64,000 nucleotides of DNA from assembly GCF_018449435.1 (NCBI RefSeq), contig NZ_JAHCMU010000023.1, forward strand, positions 1 through 64,000. The letters are read 5' to 3'. The stretch is from Flagellimonas sp. 389. Lineage in GTDB: Bacteria; Bacteroidota; Bacteroidia; Flavobacteriales; Flavobacteriaceae. A program made the translations under genes and the position numbers. Every line of letters starts with the position of its first letter. Within the stretch, counting starts at the first letter, position 1. Under the pieces are notes generated by a model. It was not told where the DNA came from. It searched no databases and worked only from the letters and a program-made list of their open reading frames with translations. Below, piece by piece: positions 17,464-27,098 of the stretch.

Positions 17464-19137
17464 ATGGGAAAAGAACATTACGTTATAGGAATTGATTACG
17501 GTACGGCTTCGGTACGTGCCTTATTGGTAAATGCGCTTACGGGTGAAGAAATTGCAGTTTCGGAATTTGAATACCCGAGATGGAAAAAAGGAATGTATTG
17601 CGACCCTTCCAAAAATCAGTTTAGACAGCATCCTTTGGATCATCTGGAAGGATTGGAACATACCGTGAAAGACGTTGTACAAAAAGGGGGGAAGGACACA
17701 GGAAAAAATGTTAGGGCCATTTCGGTGGATACCACGGGTTCCACTCCTGTCGCCGTTGATGAAACAGGAATGCCCCTGGCACTAAAGAAAGAATTTGCCG
17801 AAAATCCAAATGCCATGTTCTTCTTGTGGAAAGATCATACCGCAATACAAGAAGCAGAGGAAATTAATCAAAATGCCAAAAAATTTAAACAGGATTATCT
17901 AAAATATTCAGGAGGTATCTATTCTTCCGAATGGTTTTGGGCAAAACTTTTGCATGCACTTCGGAATGACAATGCCGTTGCCAAAGCATGCCATTCCTGG
18001 GTAGAACATTGTGATTGGATACCATTTCTGTTGACAGGGGGGAATGACGCAAAACAAATAAAAAGGGGTATATGTGCCGCGGGACACAAAGCGTTATGGG
18101 CAGAAGAACACGGCGGACTTCCCAAAGAAGCATTTTTTTTAACGTTGGACCCGATACTGGGAAAACTCGACCACCCACTTTTCACAAAGACCTTCGACGC
18201 GGACGCCAAAGCTGGAAATCTATGTGAAAAATGGGCGGAAAGACTAGACCTCTCTACCAATGTGCTTATTGGAATTGGGGCATTGGATGCTCACATGGGT
18301 TCGGTTGGTGGACAGATAGCACCGTATTATTTGAGTAAGGTTATCGGTACCTCAACGTGTGATATGTTGGTAGCTCCGCTATCGGATAAGCTCAAGATGA
18401 TACAGGGAATCTCCGGACAGGTAACAGGTTCCATAATCCCAGGGATGACTGGCCTTGAAGCTGGGCAGTCCGCTTTTGGCGATGCATATGCTTGGTTCGA
18501 AAAGCTGCTTACGGAAACCGCACATACAGCTATAGATGATTGCACTGTCGACCAAAATATAAAAGTTACGTTGTTAAAGGAAATAAGTTCAAACCTATTG
18601 AATCGACTGGGTTTGGAAGCGTCTAAATTACCTGTTGATGAACACGCTGAACTTGCTATAGATTGGTTTAATGGGAGACGGACTCCAGATGCTAATCCAC
18701 ACGTTAAAGGTGCTTTTATCAATCTTGATTTGGCAAGCAATGCCGCAAGTATGTATAAAGCATTGGTGGAGGCCACGTGTTTTGGGTCAAAACGTATTGT
18801 AGATCATTTTATAGCCAATGGTGTTCCGTTAAAAGGAATCATCGCCTTGGGCGGTATCGCCAGAAAATCGGATTTTGTAATGCAGACCATGGCAGATGTA
18901 TTGGGCTTGACCATAAAAGTGCACAGATCGGAACAAACTTGTGCTATAGGTGCTGCCATGTTCGCTTCAGTTGTTGCAGGTATCCATCCCAATGTTGAAA
19001 AAGCCATGAAGGTTATGGGGCAAGGATTTGATAGGAGATATCAACCAAATAAAAAAAATACCAAAATACTTGAAAAACGTTATGAAATGTACCTGACAAC
19101 AGGTGCATTTTTGGAGGTGGGAATCAAAAAAGAATGA
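17464..19137 (+). CDS. FGGY-family kinase, ribulokinase (AraB) type
   Basis: 557 residues, the length of AraB-type ribulokinases and longer than FucK (~480). The N-terminus has GIDYGTASVRALLV (ATP phosphate binding) and the AraB-type segment YPRWKKGMYCDPSKNQFRQH. C-terminal signatures are GIIALGGIARKS and AIGAAMFASVVAG. AraB phosphorylates ketopentoses at C5; known members accept both L- and D-ribulose. With FucI next door, the likely product is D-ribulose-5-phosphate from D-arabinose, which enters the pentose phosphate pathway with no aldolase. A role on L-fuculose cannot be excluded. It is 20 bases after fucP. Confidence 0.92.
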   Translation: MGKEHYVIGIDYGTASVRALLVNALTGEEIAVSEFEYPRWKKGMYCDPSKNQFRQHPLDHLEGLEHTVKDVVQKGGKDTGKNVRAISVDTTGSTPVAVDETGMPLALKKEFAENPNAMFFLWKDHTAIQEAEEINQNAKKFKQDYLKYSGGIYSSEWFWAKLLHALRNDNAVAKACHSWVEHCDWIPFLLTGGNDAKQIKRGICAAGHKALWAEEHGGLPKEAFFLTLDPILGKLDHPLFTKTFDADAKAGNLCEKWAERLDLSTNVLIGIGALDAHMGSVGGQIAPYYLSKVIGTSTCDMLVAPLSDKLKMIQGISGQVTGSIIPGMTGLEAGQSAFGDAYAWFEKLLTETAHTAIDDCTVDQNIKVTLLKEISSNLLNRLGLEASKLPVDEHAELAIDWFNGRRTPDANPHVKGAFINLDLASNAASMYKALVEATCFGSKRIVDHFIANGVPLKGIIALGGIARKSDFVMQTMADVLGLTIKVHRSEQTCAIGAAMFASVVAGIHPNVEKAMKVMGQGFDRRYQPNKKNTKILEKRYEMYLTTGAFLEVGIKKE

Positions 19138-19277
19138 GTGTTTAAAGAAGAACGACCAAAGCACAATGTTAAAATAAGCGCATATGGAACCTGTATTTGA
19201 ACGAAGTATTTATTTAAGTAAATTAGTGGGTGCTACTAATATGAATTAAATGAGTTAAATAATTAATTTTTTTCAAA

Positions 19278-20711
19278 ATGATAAACAGAAGGGTATACAA
19301 ACTCGTTTTTGTTGTATTGGTAGCGGCATTATGCAACTTGTCCTGTAAAATCCAGGAAGAAAGAAAAGTGGACGAAGAAGCTGGCCCCATGAACTTTATA
19401 GTCATTTTTGCCGATGACTTGGGATATGGGGATTTGGGCTGTTATGGAAACCCATCCATCAAAACCCCAAACTTAGACAGATTGGCTCAAGAAGGTCAAA
19501 AATGGACAAATTTCTATGTAGCGGCAAATGTTTGTTCACCTTCAAGGGCTTCTTTATTGACGGGCAGATTACCCATTAGAAACGGAGTATATTCTAATAT
19601 AAGAAGAGTATTTTTTCCCGACTCCGAAACAGGGCTTCCCCAAAAGGAAATTACGATTGCAGAATTGTTAAAGACAAAGCAGTACAACACAGCGTGTATT
19701 GGAAAATGGCATTTAGGACATAATGACGGGTACTTACCCACCGATCAGGGGTTCGATTATTTTTACGGACTGCCCTACAGTAATGATATGGATCGTGTTG
19801 CAGGTATAGGTCATGGAAATGCATCTTTGAATCCGAAAGTGGAATATTTCAATGTTCCGTTGATGAAAAACAAGGAAATCATAGAGCGGCCTGCGGATCA
19901 GTATACCATAACCAAACGATATACAGAAGAGTCCGTAAAATTTATCAAGGAAAATACCGATAAACCGTTCTTCCTATACTTGGCCCATTCCATGCCACAT
20001 GTTCCCCTTTTTGCGTCCCAAGATTTTCAAGACAAAAGTAAAAGAGGATTATATGGCGATGTAGTTGAAGAAATCGATTGGAGTGTTGGAAGGATAATCA
20101 AGACGTTGAAGGAAACCGGGTTGGATGAAAATACTTTGGTAATCTTTACTTCGGATAATGGTCCTTGGGCCATCATGAACGATCATGGTGGTAGCGCAGG
20201 AATGCTATATGGGGCAAAAGGGACCAGTTATGAAGGCGGGGTAAGGGAACCCGCAATTTTCTGGAGTCCAAAGTTGGTCAAACCAGAAGTGGTCTCCAAA
20301 ATGGGAAGTACCATGGATTTAATGCCGACATTCATGCATTTGGCAGATATCGAATTACCTAAGGATAGGGAATACGATGGATTCAACATCACACCAGTTT
20401 TGAAGGGCGAAGATGAAAATCCAAGAAATGAACATTTCTACTATCACGGCACTATTCTATTTGCTGCAAGAAAAGGCGATTACAAAAAGTATTATTATAA
20501 AAACAATCCAATGGGTTATCCCGAGCGAATGGAAAAATTGGATACGCCTGAATTGTACAATGTGCAGTTGGACCCTTCCGAACGCTTTGACATTGCGAAA
20601 GAATTTCCAGAAATAATGGTTGTTATTGATGAAATGGTGAATACCCACAGAGCAACTATAGTTAAACCCGAAAGTGAATTGGATAAATTTCCTAAGAAGA
20701 TTCAAAACTGA
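19278..20711 (+). CDS. S1-family sulfatase, lipoprotein
   Basis: 477 residues. A lipoprotein signal (lipobox NLSC, Cys23) precedes an arylsulfatase domain. The metal-binding start is [14 protein letters not shown]; the active-site signature is C86-S-P-S-R90, with ASLLTGR following. Cys86 must be converted to formylglycine by an anaerobic or aerobic maturase encoded elsewhere. GKWHLG and TSDNGPW supply further metal and substrate ligands. It removes sulfate esters from a polysaccharide or oligosaccharide on the cell surface or in the periplasm. It lies 140 bases after the kinase, in the same orientation, and may share its transcript. The sulfated sugar position cannot be told. Confidence 0.93.
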   Translation: MINRRVYKLVFVVLVAALCNLSCKIQEERKVDEEAGPMNFIVIFADDLGYGDLGCYGNPSIKTPNLDRLAQEGQKWTNFYVAANVCSPSRASLLTGRLPIRNGVYSNIRRVFFPDSETGLPQKEITIAELLKTKQYNTACIGKWHLGHNDGYLPTDQGFDYFYGLPYSNDMDRVAGIGHGNASLNPKVEYFNVPLMKNKEIIERPADQYTITKRYTEESVKFIKENTDKPFFLYLAHSMPHVPLFASQDFQDKSKRGLYGDVVEEIDWSVGRIIKTLKETGLDENTLVIFTSDNGPWAIMNDHGGSAGMLYGAKGTSYEGGVREPAIFWSPKLVKPEVVSKMGSTMDLMPTFMHLADIELPKDREYDGFNITPVLKGEDENPRNEHFYYHGTILFAARKGDYKKYYYKNNPMGYPERMEKLDTPELYNVQLDPSERFDIAKEFPEIMVVIDEMVNTHRATIVKPESELDKFPKKIQN

Positions 20712-20787
20712 AAGAATAATCTTTCATGTACCACTTCTGAAAATAACAAATCTTCATTTTTTAGCCGCAAAAATGTTAAAACAACAT

Positions 20788-20880
20788 ATTTAAACGTTTA
20801 AGTATTGTTTAAATAGTATTTTTATGTTAGGTTTGTGTTAAGAGTTTTAAAATTTTAAAATATTACTTAAACGTTTAAGT
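20788..20880 (+). promoter_or_regulatory. SusC operon promoter flanked by two LacI-type operators
   Basis: Operator 1 is ATTTAAACGTTTAAGT (20788-20803, one mismatch between arms). Operator 2 is the perfect ACTTAAACGTTTAAGT (20865-20880). Between them lie ATTG (20804-20807), a 20-nt spacer and TAGGTTTG (20828-20835), a plausible -33/-7 pair. The repressor could thus block both initiation and elongation, or loop the 77-bp centre-to-centre distance. Confidence 0.7.
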
Positions 20881-20922
20881 AAAATACTACAAGCACTACT
20901 GTTTTAACTAAACCAAAACAAA

Positions 20923-23900
20923 ATGAAGCATACTTACGAAAAGATAAGTGCCAATTCACGCTGGCTACCTTATCCTAAAAATCACTTCGCTTTTTGGGCT
21001 GTTTTCTTTCTCATTGCAGGAACAATTTATGCATCGCCCATTGCGTCTTCACCCCGAATCCCAAAAATGGGGCTACAACAAACAGTAACTGGAACCGTAA
21101 CGGACCAGAACAATGTTCCATTGCCGGGTGTTACAATATTGGTTAAGGGAACTACATCTGGAACTGTATCTGATATTGATGGAAAATATACAATAGATAC
21201 AGCTTCTGATGATGTTCTTGCTTTTTCATACATAGGGTTTCGCAGTATTGAAGTGCCTGTTAGGGGGCAGTCGGTTATCGATGTAACCTTAGAAGAAGAT
21301 CTTGAAAATTTGGATGAGGTCGTTATAATCGGATATGGTTCGGTCAAGAAGAGTGACTTGACAGGTTCCGTGTCTTCCTTAAGTGATGAAAGCTTCAATA
21401 AGGGGGCACAGGTGTCAGTGGAGCAATTGATACAGGGGAGGGCTGCAGGTGTTCAGATAACTCAGGCAAATGCGCAGCCAGGAGGAGCATTTTCCATCCG
21501 GATTAGGGGTGCAACTTCTATTACGGCAGGAAACGAGCCCTTGTTTGTAATTGATGGGTTGCCAAGTCAGCCGCAAAATGCCATCAACCCAGGAGATATC
21601 GAATCCATAGAAATCCTAAAGGATGCTTCGGCCACGGCAATTTATGGTTCGCGGGGAGCAAATGGAGTGGTATTGATTACTACAAAACAAGGTAAAGCGG
21701 GAAAAATAAGAGTTGATTATGAAACCTATGCAGGATTTCAAGAAGTTGAAAATCGATTAGATCTTTTAAATACCCAAGAATACATTTCTTTCATTAACGG
21801 TATTCGGGCAGATCAAGGAGAAGATCCTCAATTCTCACCGGAAGATATCGCTGCTATTGGTGCTGGCACAGACTGGCAAGATGCCATTTTTAGATCTGCT
21901 TTCGTACAAAACCATCAATTTTCGGTATCGGGAGGGTCGGAAAAGACCAAGTTTTATACCTCTCTAAACTATTTCGACCAAGAAGGTGTGGTGCTCAGTT
22001 CGGGTATTCAGCGCTACACGGGAAGAGTGAACATTAGTCATACTGGGGATAAATTCAATTTTGGTGTCAATTTGAACACTTCCGTAGTGGTTAGTGACAA
22101 TGTACCTTTGGGCAATGGTATAAATATTGGTGCAGGAACAATCGGTACGGCGCTTCAATTTGATCCTACTTTGGCCATTTTTGACGAAAACGGGGACTAT
22201 GTACAATCACCAAACCTTGATTTAAATAATCCAGTTGCATTAGCAGAAACCATAGAGCCAAGGTCAGAAACGGATAGGACCTTTGGAACCCTCTTTGCCG
22301 AGTACGAATTTTTTAAAGGGTTTTCGGCCAAGGCCAATTTTGGTGTAAATCGGAGAAATATTAGATCAGATTTCTATGCTGCTCCGGTTACCAAGCGTGG
22401 ACAATTAGGCAATGGATCGGCAAGTATCAATCACGCGAGGAATACAAGCTATCTAGCTGAACTAACGGCGAGTTATGATAAAACTTTTGGTGAAGACCAT
22501 TCCTTAAATGCTTTAGCAGGTATATCCTATCAAGAATTTAATTTTCAGGGTTTTAATGCGGGGAGTCAAAACTTCCCTACCGATCAGTTTGGTACTGATA
22601 ACTTGGGTGCTGGCGACTTGGAAACCTACACTGTTGGTTCAAGCAGAAATAAAAATCAATTGTTATCTTATATTGGTCGCGCCAACTATATTTATAAAGA
22701 CCGTTATCTAGTTACCGCTACCGTCCGTGCCGATGGTTCTTCACGTTTTGGAGAGGACAACAAATACGGCTATTTTCCTTCAGTTGCCTTAGGATGGAAA
22801 ATGAACAACGAATCGTTTCTACAAAATGCAACGGCTATATCGAATCTCAAGCTTAGGGTCAGTTATGGTATTACAGGTAATCAAGAGATAGGGAATTATA
22901 CGTCATTGGTATTGTTGGGGACCTCTGGTGATGCCGTTTTCGATGGAGAACGATTTACGAGTATAGCTCCCTCAAATTTAGCAAACCCAGATTTACGATG
23001 GGAAGAAACCGCACAATTCAATGTAGGTTTGGATTTTGGACTGTTCAATAATCGCATATCGGGAACTTTGGATTATTATACCAAAGAAACCTCCGACTTA
23101 TTATTGAACTTGCCCATACCGCTTACCACTGGTTTTGGTTTTACCCAGGAAAATGTTGGAGATACCAGTAACCGTGGGTTTGAAGTGCTTTTGGAAACAC
23201 AGAACATAGTAGGCGATTTCAACTGGACAAGCACCTTCAATTTTGCTACCGTAAGGAATGAGGTGACCAATTTGGGGGAATTACCCTTTATTTTACAGGG
23301 AAACCTTAGGTTTCTGAATGATTTTACCATCCTAAGGGAAGGAGACCCGTTGAATTCGTACTGGGGTTATCGGACCGAAGGTATTTTTCAAAATCAGGAA
23401 GAAATAGATGCTTCGGCGCAACCGGGTGCAAGCCCAGGAGACCTCAAATTTGCCGATACTAACGAGGATGGATCTATTGACCCGGAAGATCGCGTTATTT
23501 TGGGGAATCCCTTTCCTAGTTTTACATTGGGTTTAAACAATTCATTTTCCTACAAGGGCTTTACCTTGGACTTTTTCTTTGAAGGCGTCTTTGGCAATGA
23601 ACTTTTAAACTTTACACGGGTAGACTCTGAAAGTCCATTTTCATTACTGCGTAACAGACAGAGTTTTGTGCAGGACAGATGGACCCCCGACAATACTGAT
23701 AGCCAAAATCCTTCTTTTCTGACTTCATTGGGTGGACGCGCCGTTAACGACAGGGTCGTTGAAGATGGTTCTTACATCCGCTTACGTAATCTAAGGATAG
23801 GCTATACCTTTCCCAATGGAAGCATAAAGGGCATAGAGCGTTTGGGCATTTTCGCTAATGCGCAAAACGTATTCACGATTACGGATTACAGCGGATTTAA

Positions 23901-24000
23901 CCCAGATGTAAGTTCATTTGGAACATCCAACTTACGATTGGATTATAACGCATATCCTCTTGCACGAATAATAACATTAGGATTTAATATTGGATTTTAA
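20923..24000 (+). CDS. SusC/RagA-family TonB-linked outer-membrane protein
   Basis: 1025 residues, typical of SusC. An unusually long N-terminal leader (about 50 residues) precedes the carboxypeptidase-regulatory-like domain (VTGTVTDQNNVPLPGVTILV), a TonB-box-like LDEVVIIGYGSVKKSDLTG, the plug (about 150-260; SIRIRGATSI, EILKDASATAIYGSRGANGV) and the barrel to the end, finishing in ITLGFNIGF. It imports oligosaccharides across the outer membrane with the SusD protein encoded 17 bases downstream. The promoter carries two LacI operators, so it belongs to the FucI/kinase regulon. The glycan is probably sulfated, given the two sulfatases. Confidence 0.95.
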   Translation: MKHTYEKISANSRWLPYPKNHFAFWAVFFLIAGTIYASPIASSPRIPKMGLQQTVTGTVTDQNNVPLPGVTILVKGTTSGTVSDIDGKYTIDTASDDVLAFSYIGFRSIEVPVRGQSVIDVTLEEDLENLDEVVIIGYGSVKKSDLTGSVSSLSDESFNKGAQVSVEQLIQGRAAGVQITQANAQPGGAFSIRIRGATSITAGNEPLFVIDGLPSQPQNAINPGDIESIEILKDASATAIYGSRGANGVVLITTKQGKAGKIRVDYETYAGFQEVENRLDLLNTQEYISFINGIRADQGEDPQFSPEDIAAIGAGTDWQDAIFRSAFVQNHQFSVSGGSEKTKFYTSLNYFDQEGVVLSSGIQRYTGRVNISHTGDKFNFGVNLNTSVVVSDNVPLGNGINIGAGTIGTALQFDPTLAIFDENGDYVQSPNLDLNNPVALAETIEPRSETDRTFGTLFAEYEFFKGFSAKANFGVNRRNIRSDFYAAPVTKRGQLGNGSASINHARNTSYLAELTASYDKTFGEDHSLNALAGISYQEFNFQGFNAGSQNFPTDQFGTDNLGAGDLETYTVGSSRNKNQLLSYIGRANYIYKDRYLVTATVRADGSSRFGEDNKYGYFPSVALGWKMNNESFLQNATAISNLKLRVSYGITGNQEIGNYTSLVLLGTSGDAVFDGERFTSIAPSNLANPDLRWEETAQFNVGLDFGLFNNRISGTLDYYTKETSDLLLNLPIPLTTGFGFTQENVGDTSNRGFEVLLETQNIVGDFNWTSTFNFATVRNEVTNLGELPFILQGNLRFLNDFTILREGDPLNSYWGYRTEGIFQNQEEIDASAQPGASPGDLKFADTNEDGSIDPEDRVILGNPFPSFTLGLNNSFSYKGFTLDFFFEGVFGNELLNFTRVDSESPFSLLRNRQSFVQDRWTPDNTDSQNPSFLTSLGGRAVNDRVVEDGSYIRLRNLRIGYTFPNGSIKGIERLGIFANAQNVFTITDYSGFNPDVSSFGTSNLRLDYNAYPLARIITLGFNIGF

Positions 24001-24017
24001 TAAAAAAAGATAGACTC

Positions 24018-25463
24018 ATGATACTCAAAAGAAAATACTACTTTTTTATAGTAAGCTTGTTCTTTCTATTACCTAGTTGTGAAGGACCTTTAGAAGAAGA
24101 AACGTTCACACAATTGGGGCCTTCCAATTTTTATGAAACCGCAGAGGATGCCGAAGCCTTATTGAACTCTGTCTATGCAAATGCAAGAGGATATCGAGAT
24201 GTATTGCGGGATTACTTGACTTTTGGCGAAATGACCACCGATTTGATGATTTCTCGACAAGGAGCGATTAACGCCAACACACAGCCTATAGAAGATTTTC
24301 TGTTCCCTGAAGATCATCCATGGCTTTTAAGCCTTTGGGCCAAATTTTATAGTTCCATTTTTAGGGCAAATACGGTGTTGGAACAAGTTCCAAATATTGA
24401 TATGGATGAAGCCCGGCGGACTCAGATAGTTGCCGAGGCACGATTTTTAAGAGTATTCAGTTATTATACGTTACACGATCTTTTTGGAACCGTTCCTTTA
24501 ATATTGACGAGTGAGACCACAGCTTCGGATAGGCCCAGCAGGGCAACCCGTGAGGAGTTTGATACATTTATGATAACTGAATTTACAGAAGTTGCGACCA
24601 TTTTGCCCCCAACGCAGGAACAGTATGGCCGTGCTACCAGAGGTGCCGCATTGGGTTTATTGGCAAAATACCATTTGAACCGGAAATCTTGGCAAGAAGC
24701 TGCCGATACTGCTTTGGAAGTAATGGATTTAGGTGTTTACGGTATTTTTGCTCAAGGTAATAGAGCGGAACTCTTTGCCTTGGCCAATCAACGATCCAAT
24801 GAGTTTATCTGGGTGTTTCCTTTTCCGGATGTACCCACAGGAGATTTGGGCAATACCTATCTCAGTCATGCAGCCCCCCCGGGATATCAATTTAAATTTC
24901 CGCCAAAAGTAAACTTTGCCGCCCAGTTCAAATTACTGTCAAGTTTTGTAGATTCTTTTGCTGGGGAAGACGAACGTTTGGATGCCATTTTGTTCGAGTA
25001 TACCAATGGAGGTGGCAATTTGGTACAACTTGGGAACGATGACAAACGTAGTTTTAAATACCGTGAGGACCCCAATGGTATTGGAGATGTAAGCGGAAAC
25101 GATTTCCCCATTCTTCGCTATGCCGATATTTTGATGTCCAGAGCAGAGGCCTTGAACGAATTGCAAGGTCCCAATCAGGAATCGATTGAGCTAATTAATC
25201 AAATTCGGACAGCTGCAGGTTTGGAGGCTATCAGTTTGGCAGACTTTGCTTCAAAAGAAGCGTTACGTGATCAAATCTTATTGGAACGAAGCTGGGAATT
25301 CCACACCGAAGGATTGCGTCGTCAAGACCTTATCAGACATGGCAAATTTATTCAACTGGCACAAAGCAGAGGAAAGGCGGCACAAGACTATCAAGTGTTA
25401 TTTCCTTTGCCCCAAACAGAAATCGATAAAAATCCGAACCTAGAACAAAATCCTGGATATTAG
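24018..25463 (+). CDS. SusD/RagB-family glycan-binding lipoprotein
   Basis: 481 residues. The lipobox LLPSC puts it on the outer membrane surface. SusD hallmarks are GPLEEETFTQLGPSNFYETA, a helical TPR-like scaffold with ARFLRVFSYYTLHDLFGTVPL, and the C-terminal ILRYADILMSRAEALNEL and LLERSWEFHTEGLRRQDLIR segments. It caps the SusC barrel and binds the incoming oligosaccharide. The short gap to susC shows cotranscription. The next gene is a second sulfatase. Confidence 0.95.
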   Translation: MILKRKYYFFIVSLFFLLPSCEGPLEEETFTQLGPSNFYETAEDAEALLNSVYANARGYRDVLRDYLTFGEMTTDLMISRQGAINANTQPIEDFLFPEDHPWLLSLWAKFYSSIFRANTVLEQVPNIDMDEARRTQIVAEARFLRVFSYYTLHDLFGTVPLILTSETTASDRPSRATREEFDTFMITEFTEVATILPPTQEQYGRATRGAALGLLAKYHLNRKSWQEAADTALEVMDLGVYGIFAQGNRAELFALANQRSNEFIWVFPFPDVPTGDLGNTYLSHAAPPGYQFKFPPKVNFAAQFKLLSSFVDSFAGEDERLDAILFEYTNGGGNLVQLGNDDKRSFKYREDPNGIGDVSGNDFPILRYADILMSRAEALNELQGPNQESIELINQIRTAAGLEAISLADFASKEALRDQILLERSWEFHTEGLRRQDLIRHGKFIQLAQSRGKAAQDYQVLFPLPQTEIDKNPNLEQNPGY

Positions 25464-25549
25464 CTTGAAATTAACAATAGATTTAATTTTTAGAAACTAC
25501 GTTTACATTTATTGAATTGGTCATACAAGGCTTTACCTGTAGAAAGAAT

Positions 25550-27091
25550 ATGAAACATATCATCAAAACAATAGCATCAGTGACAAGTTTAAACTTCATT
25601 TTACTTTTATTGACTTGTTCGATTGGAATGTCACAAACTAAAAGGCCCAATGTAATTATCATCAATGCTGATGATTTGGGGTATGGAGATATTGGCATAC
25701 AGGGAGCGACCAAAGTAAAGACCCCCACTATAGACCGCTTAGCTTCGGAGGGTAGGCGATTTACTGATTTTCATTCCGCTTCTGCTGTGTGTTCCCCTTC
25801 GAGGTATGCACTGCTAACAGGACAGTATCCTGCCAAACAGAATTTTTGGAATCCCATATTCTTAAAGACACCTTTACAAGTAGATGCAAAGCGTATGACT
25901 TTGGGGAGTCTTATGAAAAAAGCGGACTATCAAACGGCAGTGATAGGAAAATGGCATTTGGGATTTGGCAACGAACAGCCCATAGACTGGAACAAACCCC
26001 TAAAACCTGGCCCATTGGAATTAGGTTTTGATTACTATTATGGCGTTCCCGTACTTAATAGTCATCCTCCTTTTGTATATGTGGAAGATCATAAAGTAGT
26101 CGGTCTTGTACCAGATGACCCCATGGTCTATGGAAAAAAAGCGAATACCAGATATTTTGATGAGAAATTTGGCATAGATGAGATGGGAGGTGCACAAGAG
26201 GCCCATAAACTGTACAAAGACCGTGAGGTAGGAACACATCTAAAAGATAAAGCAGTGGATTGGATAAAAGAGCACAAGGACAATCCTTTTTTCCTCTATT
26301 TTGCACCAACCAACATTCATCACCCCTTTACCCCGGCACCAAGATTTATTGGGACTAGTGGTGCAGGACCTTATGGGGATTTTATCCATGAGCTGGATTG
26401 GATGGTATCTGAAATTCTAGAAACACTGGATGAAGAAGGAATTGCGGACAATACACTGGTAATTCTAACAAGTGACAATGGTGGTATGTTGAATAGGGGA
26501 GGACAGGTTGCCATGGAAGCCGGCCATTCCTTGAACGGATCTTTGCTCGGTTTTAAGTTTGATGCCTGGGAAGGAGGGCATCGGGTTCCTTTTATTGCTC
26601 GTTGGCCCGGTAAGGTACCTGCCGGGACTATATCAGACGAATTATTGTCAAATGTAGATTTGTTTGCCACTTTGGCAAAAATGATTGGTTACAAACCTAA
26701 GAAAGATGAAGGTCCTGACAGTGTGGACATGTTAACGGCGTTGACAGGAAATCCAGATAAACCTATTCGGGAACATTTGCTCATTTCTCCTTCACGACCT
26801 AAAAACCTTGCAATGCGCAAAGGAAAATGGATGTACATATCTGCGCAGGGTGGAGGTGGTTTTGAAGACATCAAACTAGGTGATCACACGTTTGGTGGAC
26901 CAGCTGCTTTTCCATTTACAGGTCAGGTGAACAGCGATATCGAAAACGGTAAAATCAAGGATGAAGCATCTCCCGCACAATTATATGATTTAGAAGCCGA
27001 CCCTTATCAAAGCACCAATGTGTACGAAAAATATCCTGATGTTGTAAAGGAAATGGAAGCCCTGATTAAAAAAACCTTGGATGATAAATAG
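25550..27091 (+). CDS. S1-family sulfatase, secreted
   Basis: 513 residues from ATG 25550; the frame extends upstream to a TTG at 25517, but ATG 25550 gives a proper signal peptide (to about residue 29, SIGMSQ). [16 protein letters not shown] provides metal ligands, and C81-S-P-S-R85 in SASAVCSPSRYALLTGQYP is the formylglycine signature. GKWHLGFG and SDNGGM are also present. It is clearly different from the first sulfatase (loops around residues 95-200), so the two should act on different sulfate positions or sugars. It follows susD by 86 bases and overlaps or abuts the GH172 gene. Confidence 0.93.
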   Translation: MKHIIKTIASVTSLNFILLLLTCSIGMSQTKRPNVIIINADDLGYGDIGIQGATKVKTPTIDRLASEGRRFTDFHSASAVCSPSRYALLTGQYPAKQNFWNPIFLKTPLQVDAKRMTLGSLMKKADYQTAVIGKWHLGFGNEQPIDWNKPLKPGPLELGFDYYYGVPVLNSHPPFVYVEDHKVVGLVPDDPMVYGKKANTRYFDEKFGIDEMGGAQEAHKLYKDREVGTHLKDKAVDWIKEHKDNPFFLYFAPTNIHHPFTPAPRFIGTSGAGPYGDFIHELDWMVSEILETLDEEGIADNTLVILTSDNGGMLNRGGQVAMEAGHSLNGSLLGFKFDAWEGGHRVPFIARWPGKVPAGTISDELLSNVDLFATLAKMIGYKPKKDEGPDSVDMLTALTGNPDKPIREHLLISPSRPKNLAMRKGKWMYISAQGGGGFEDIKLGDHTFGGPAAFPFTGQVNSDIENGKIKDEASPAQLYDLEADPYQSTNVYEKYPDVVKEMEALIKKTLDDK

Positions 27092-27098
27092 ACAGAAC

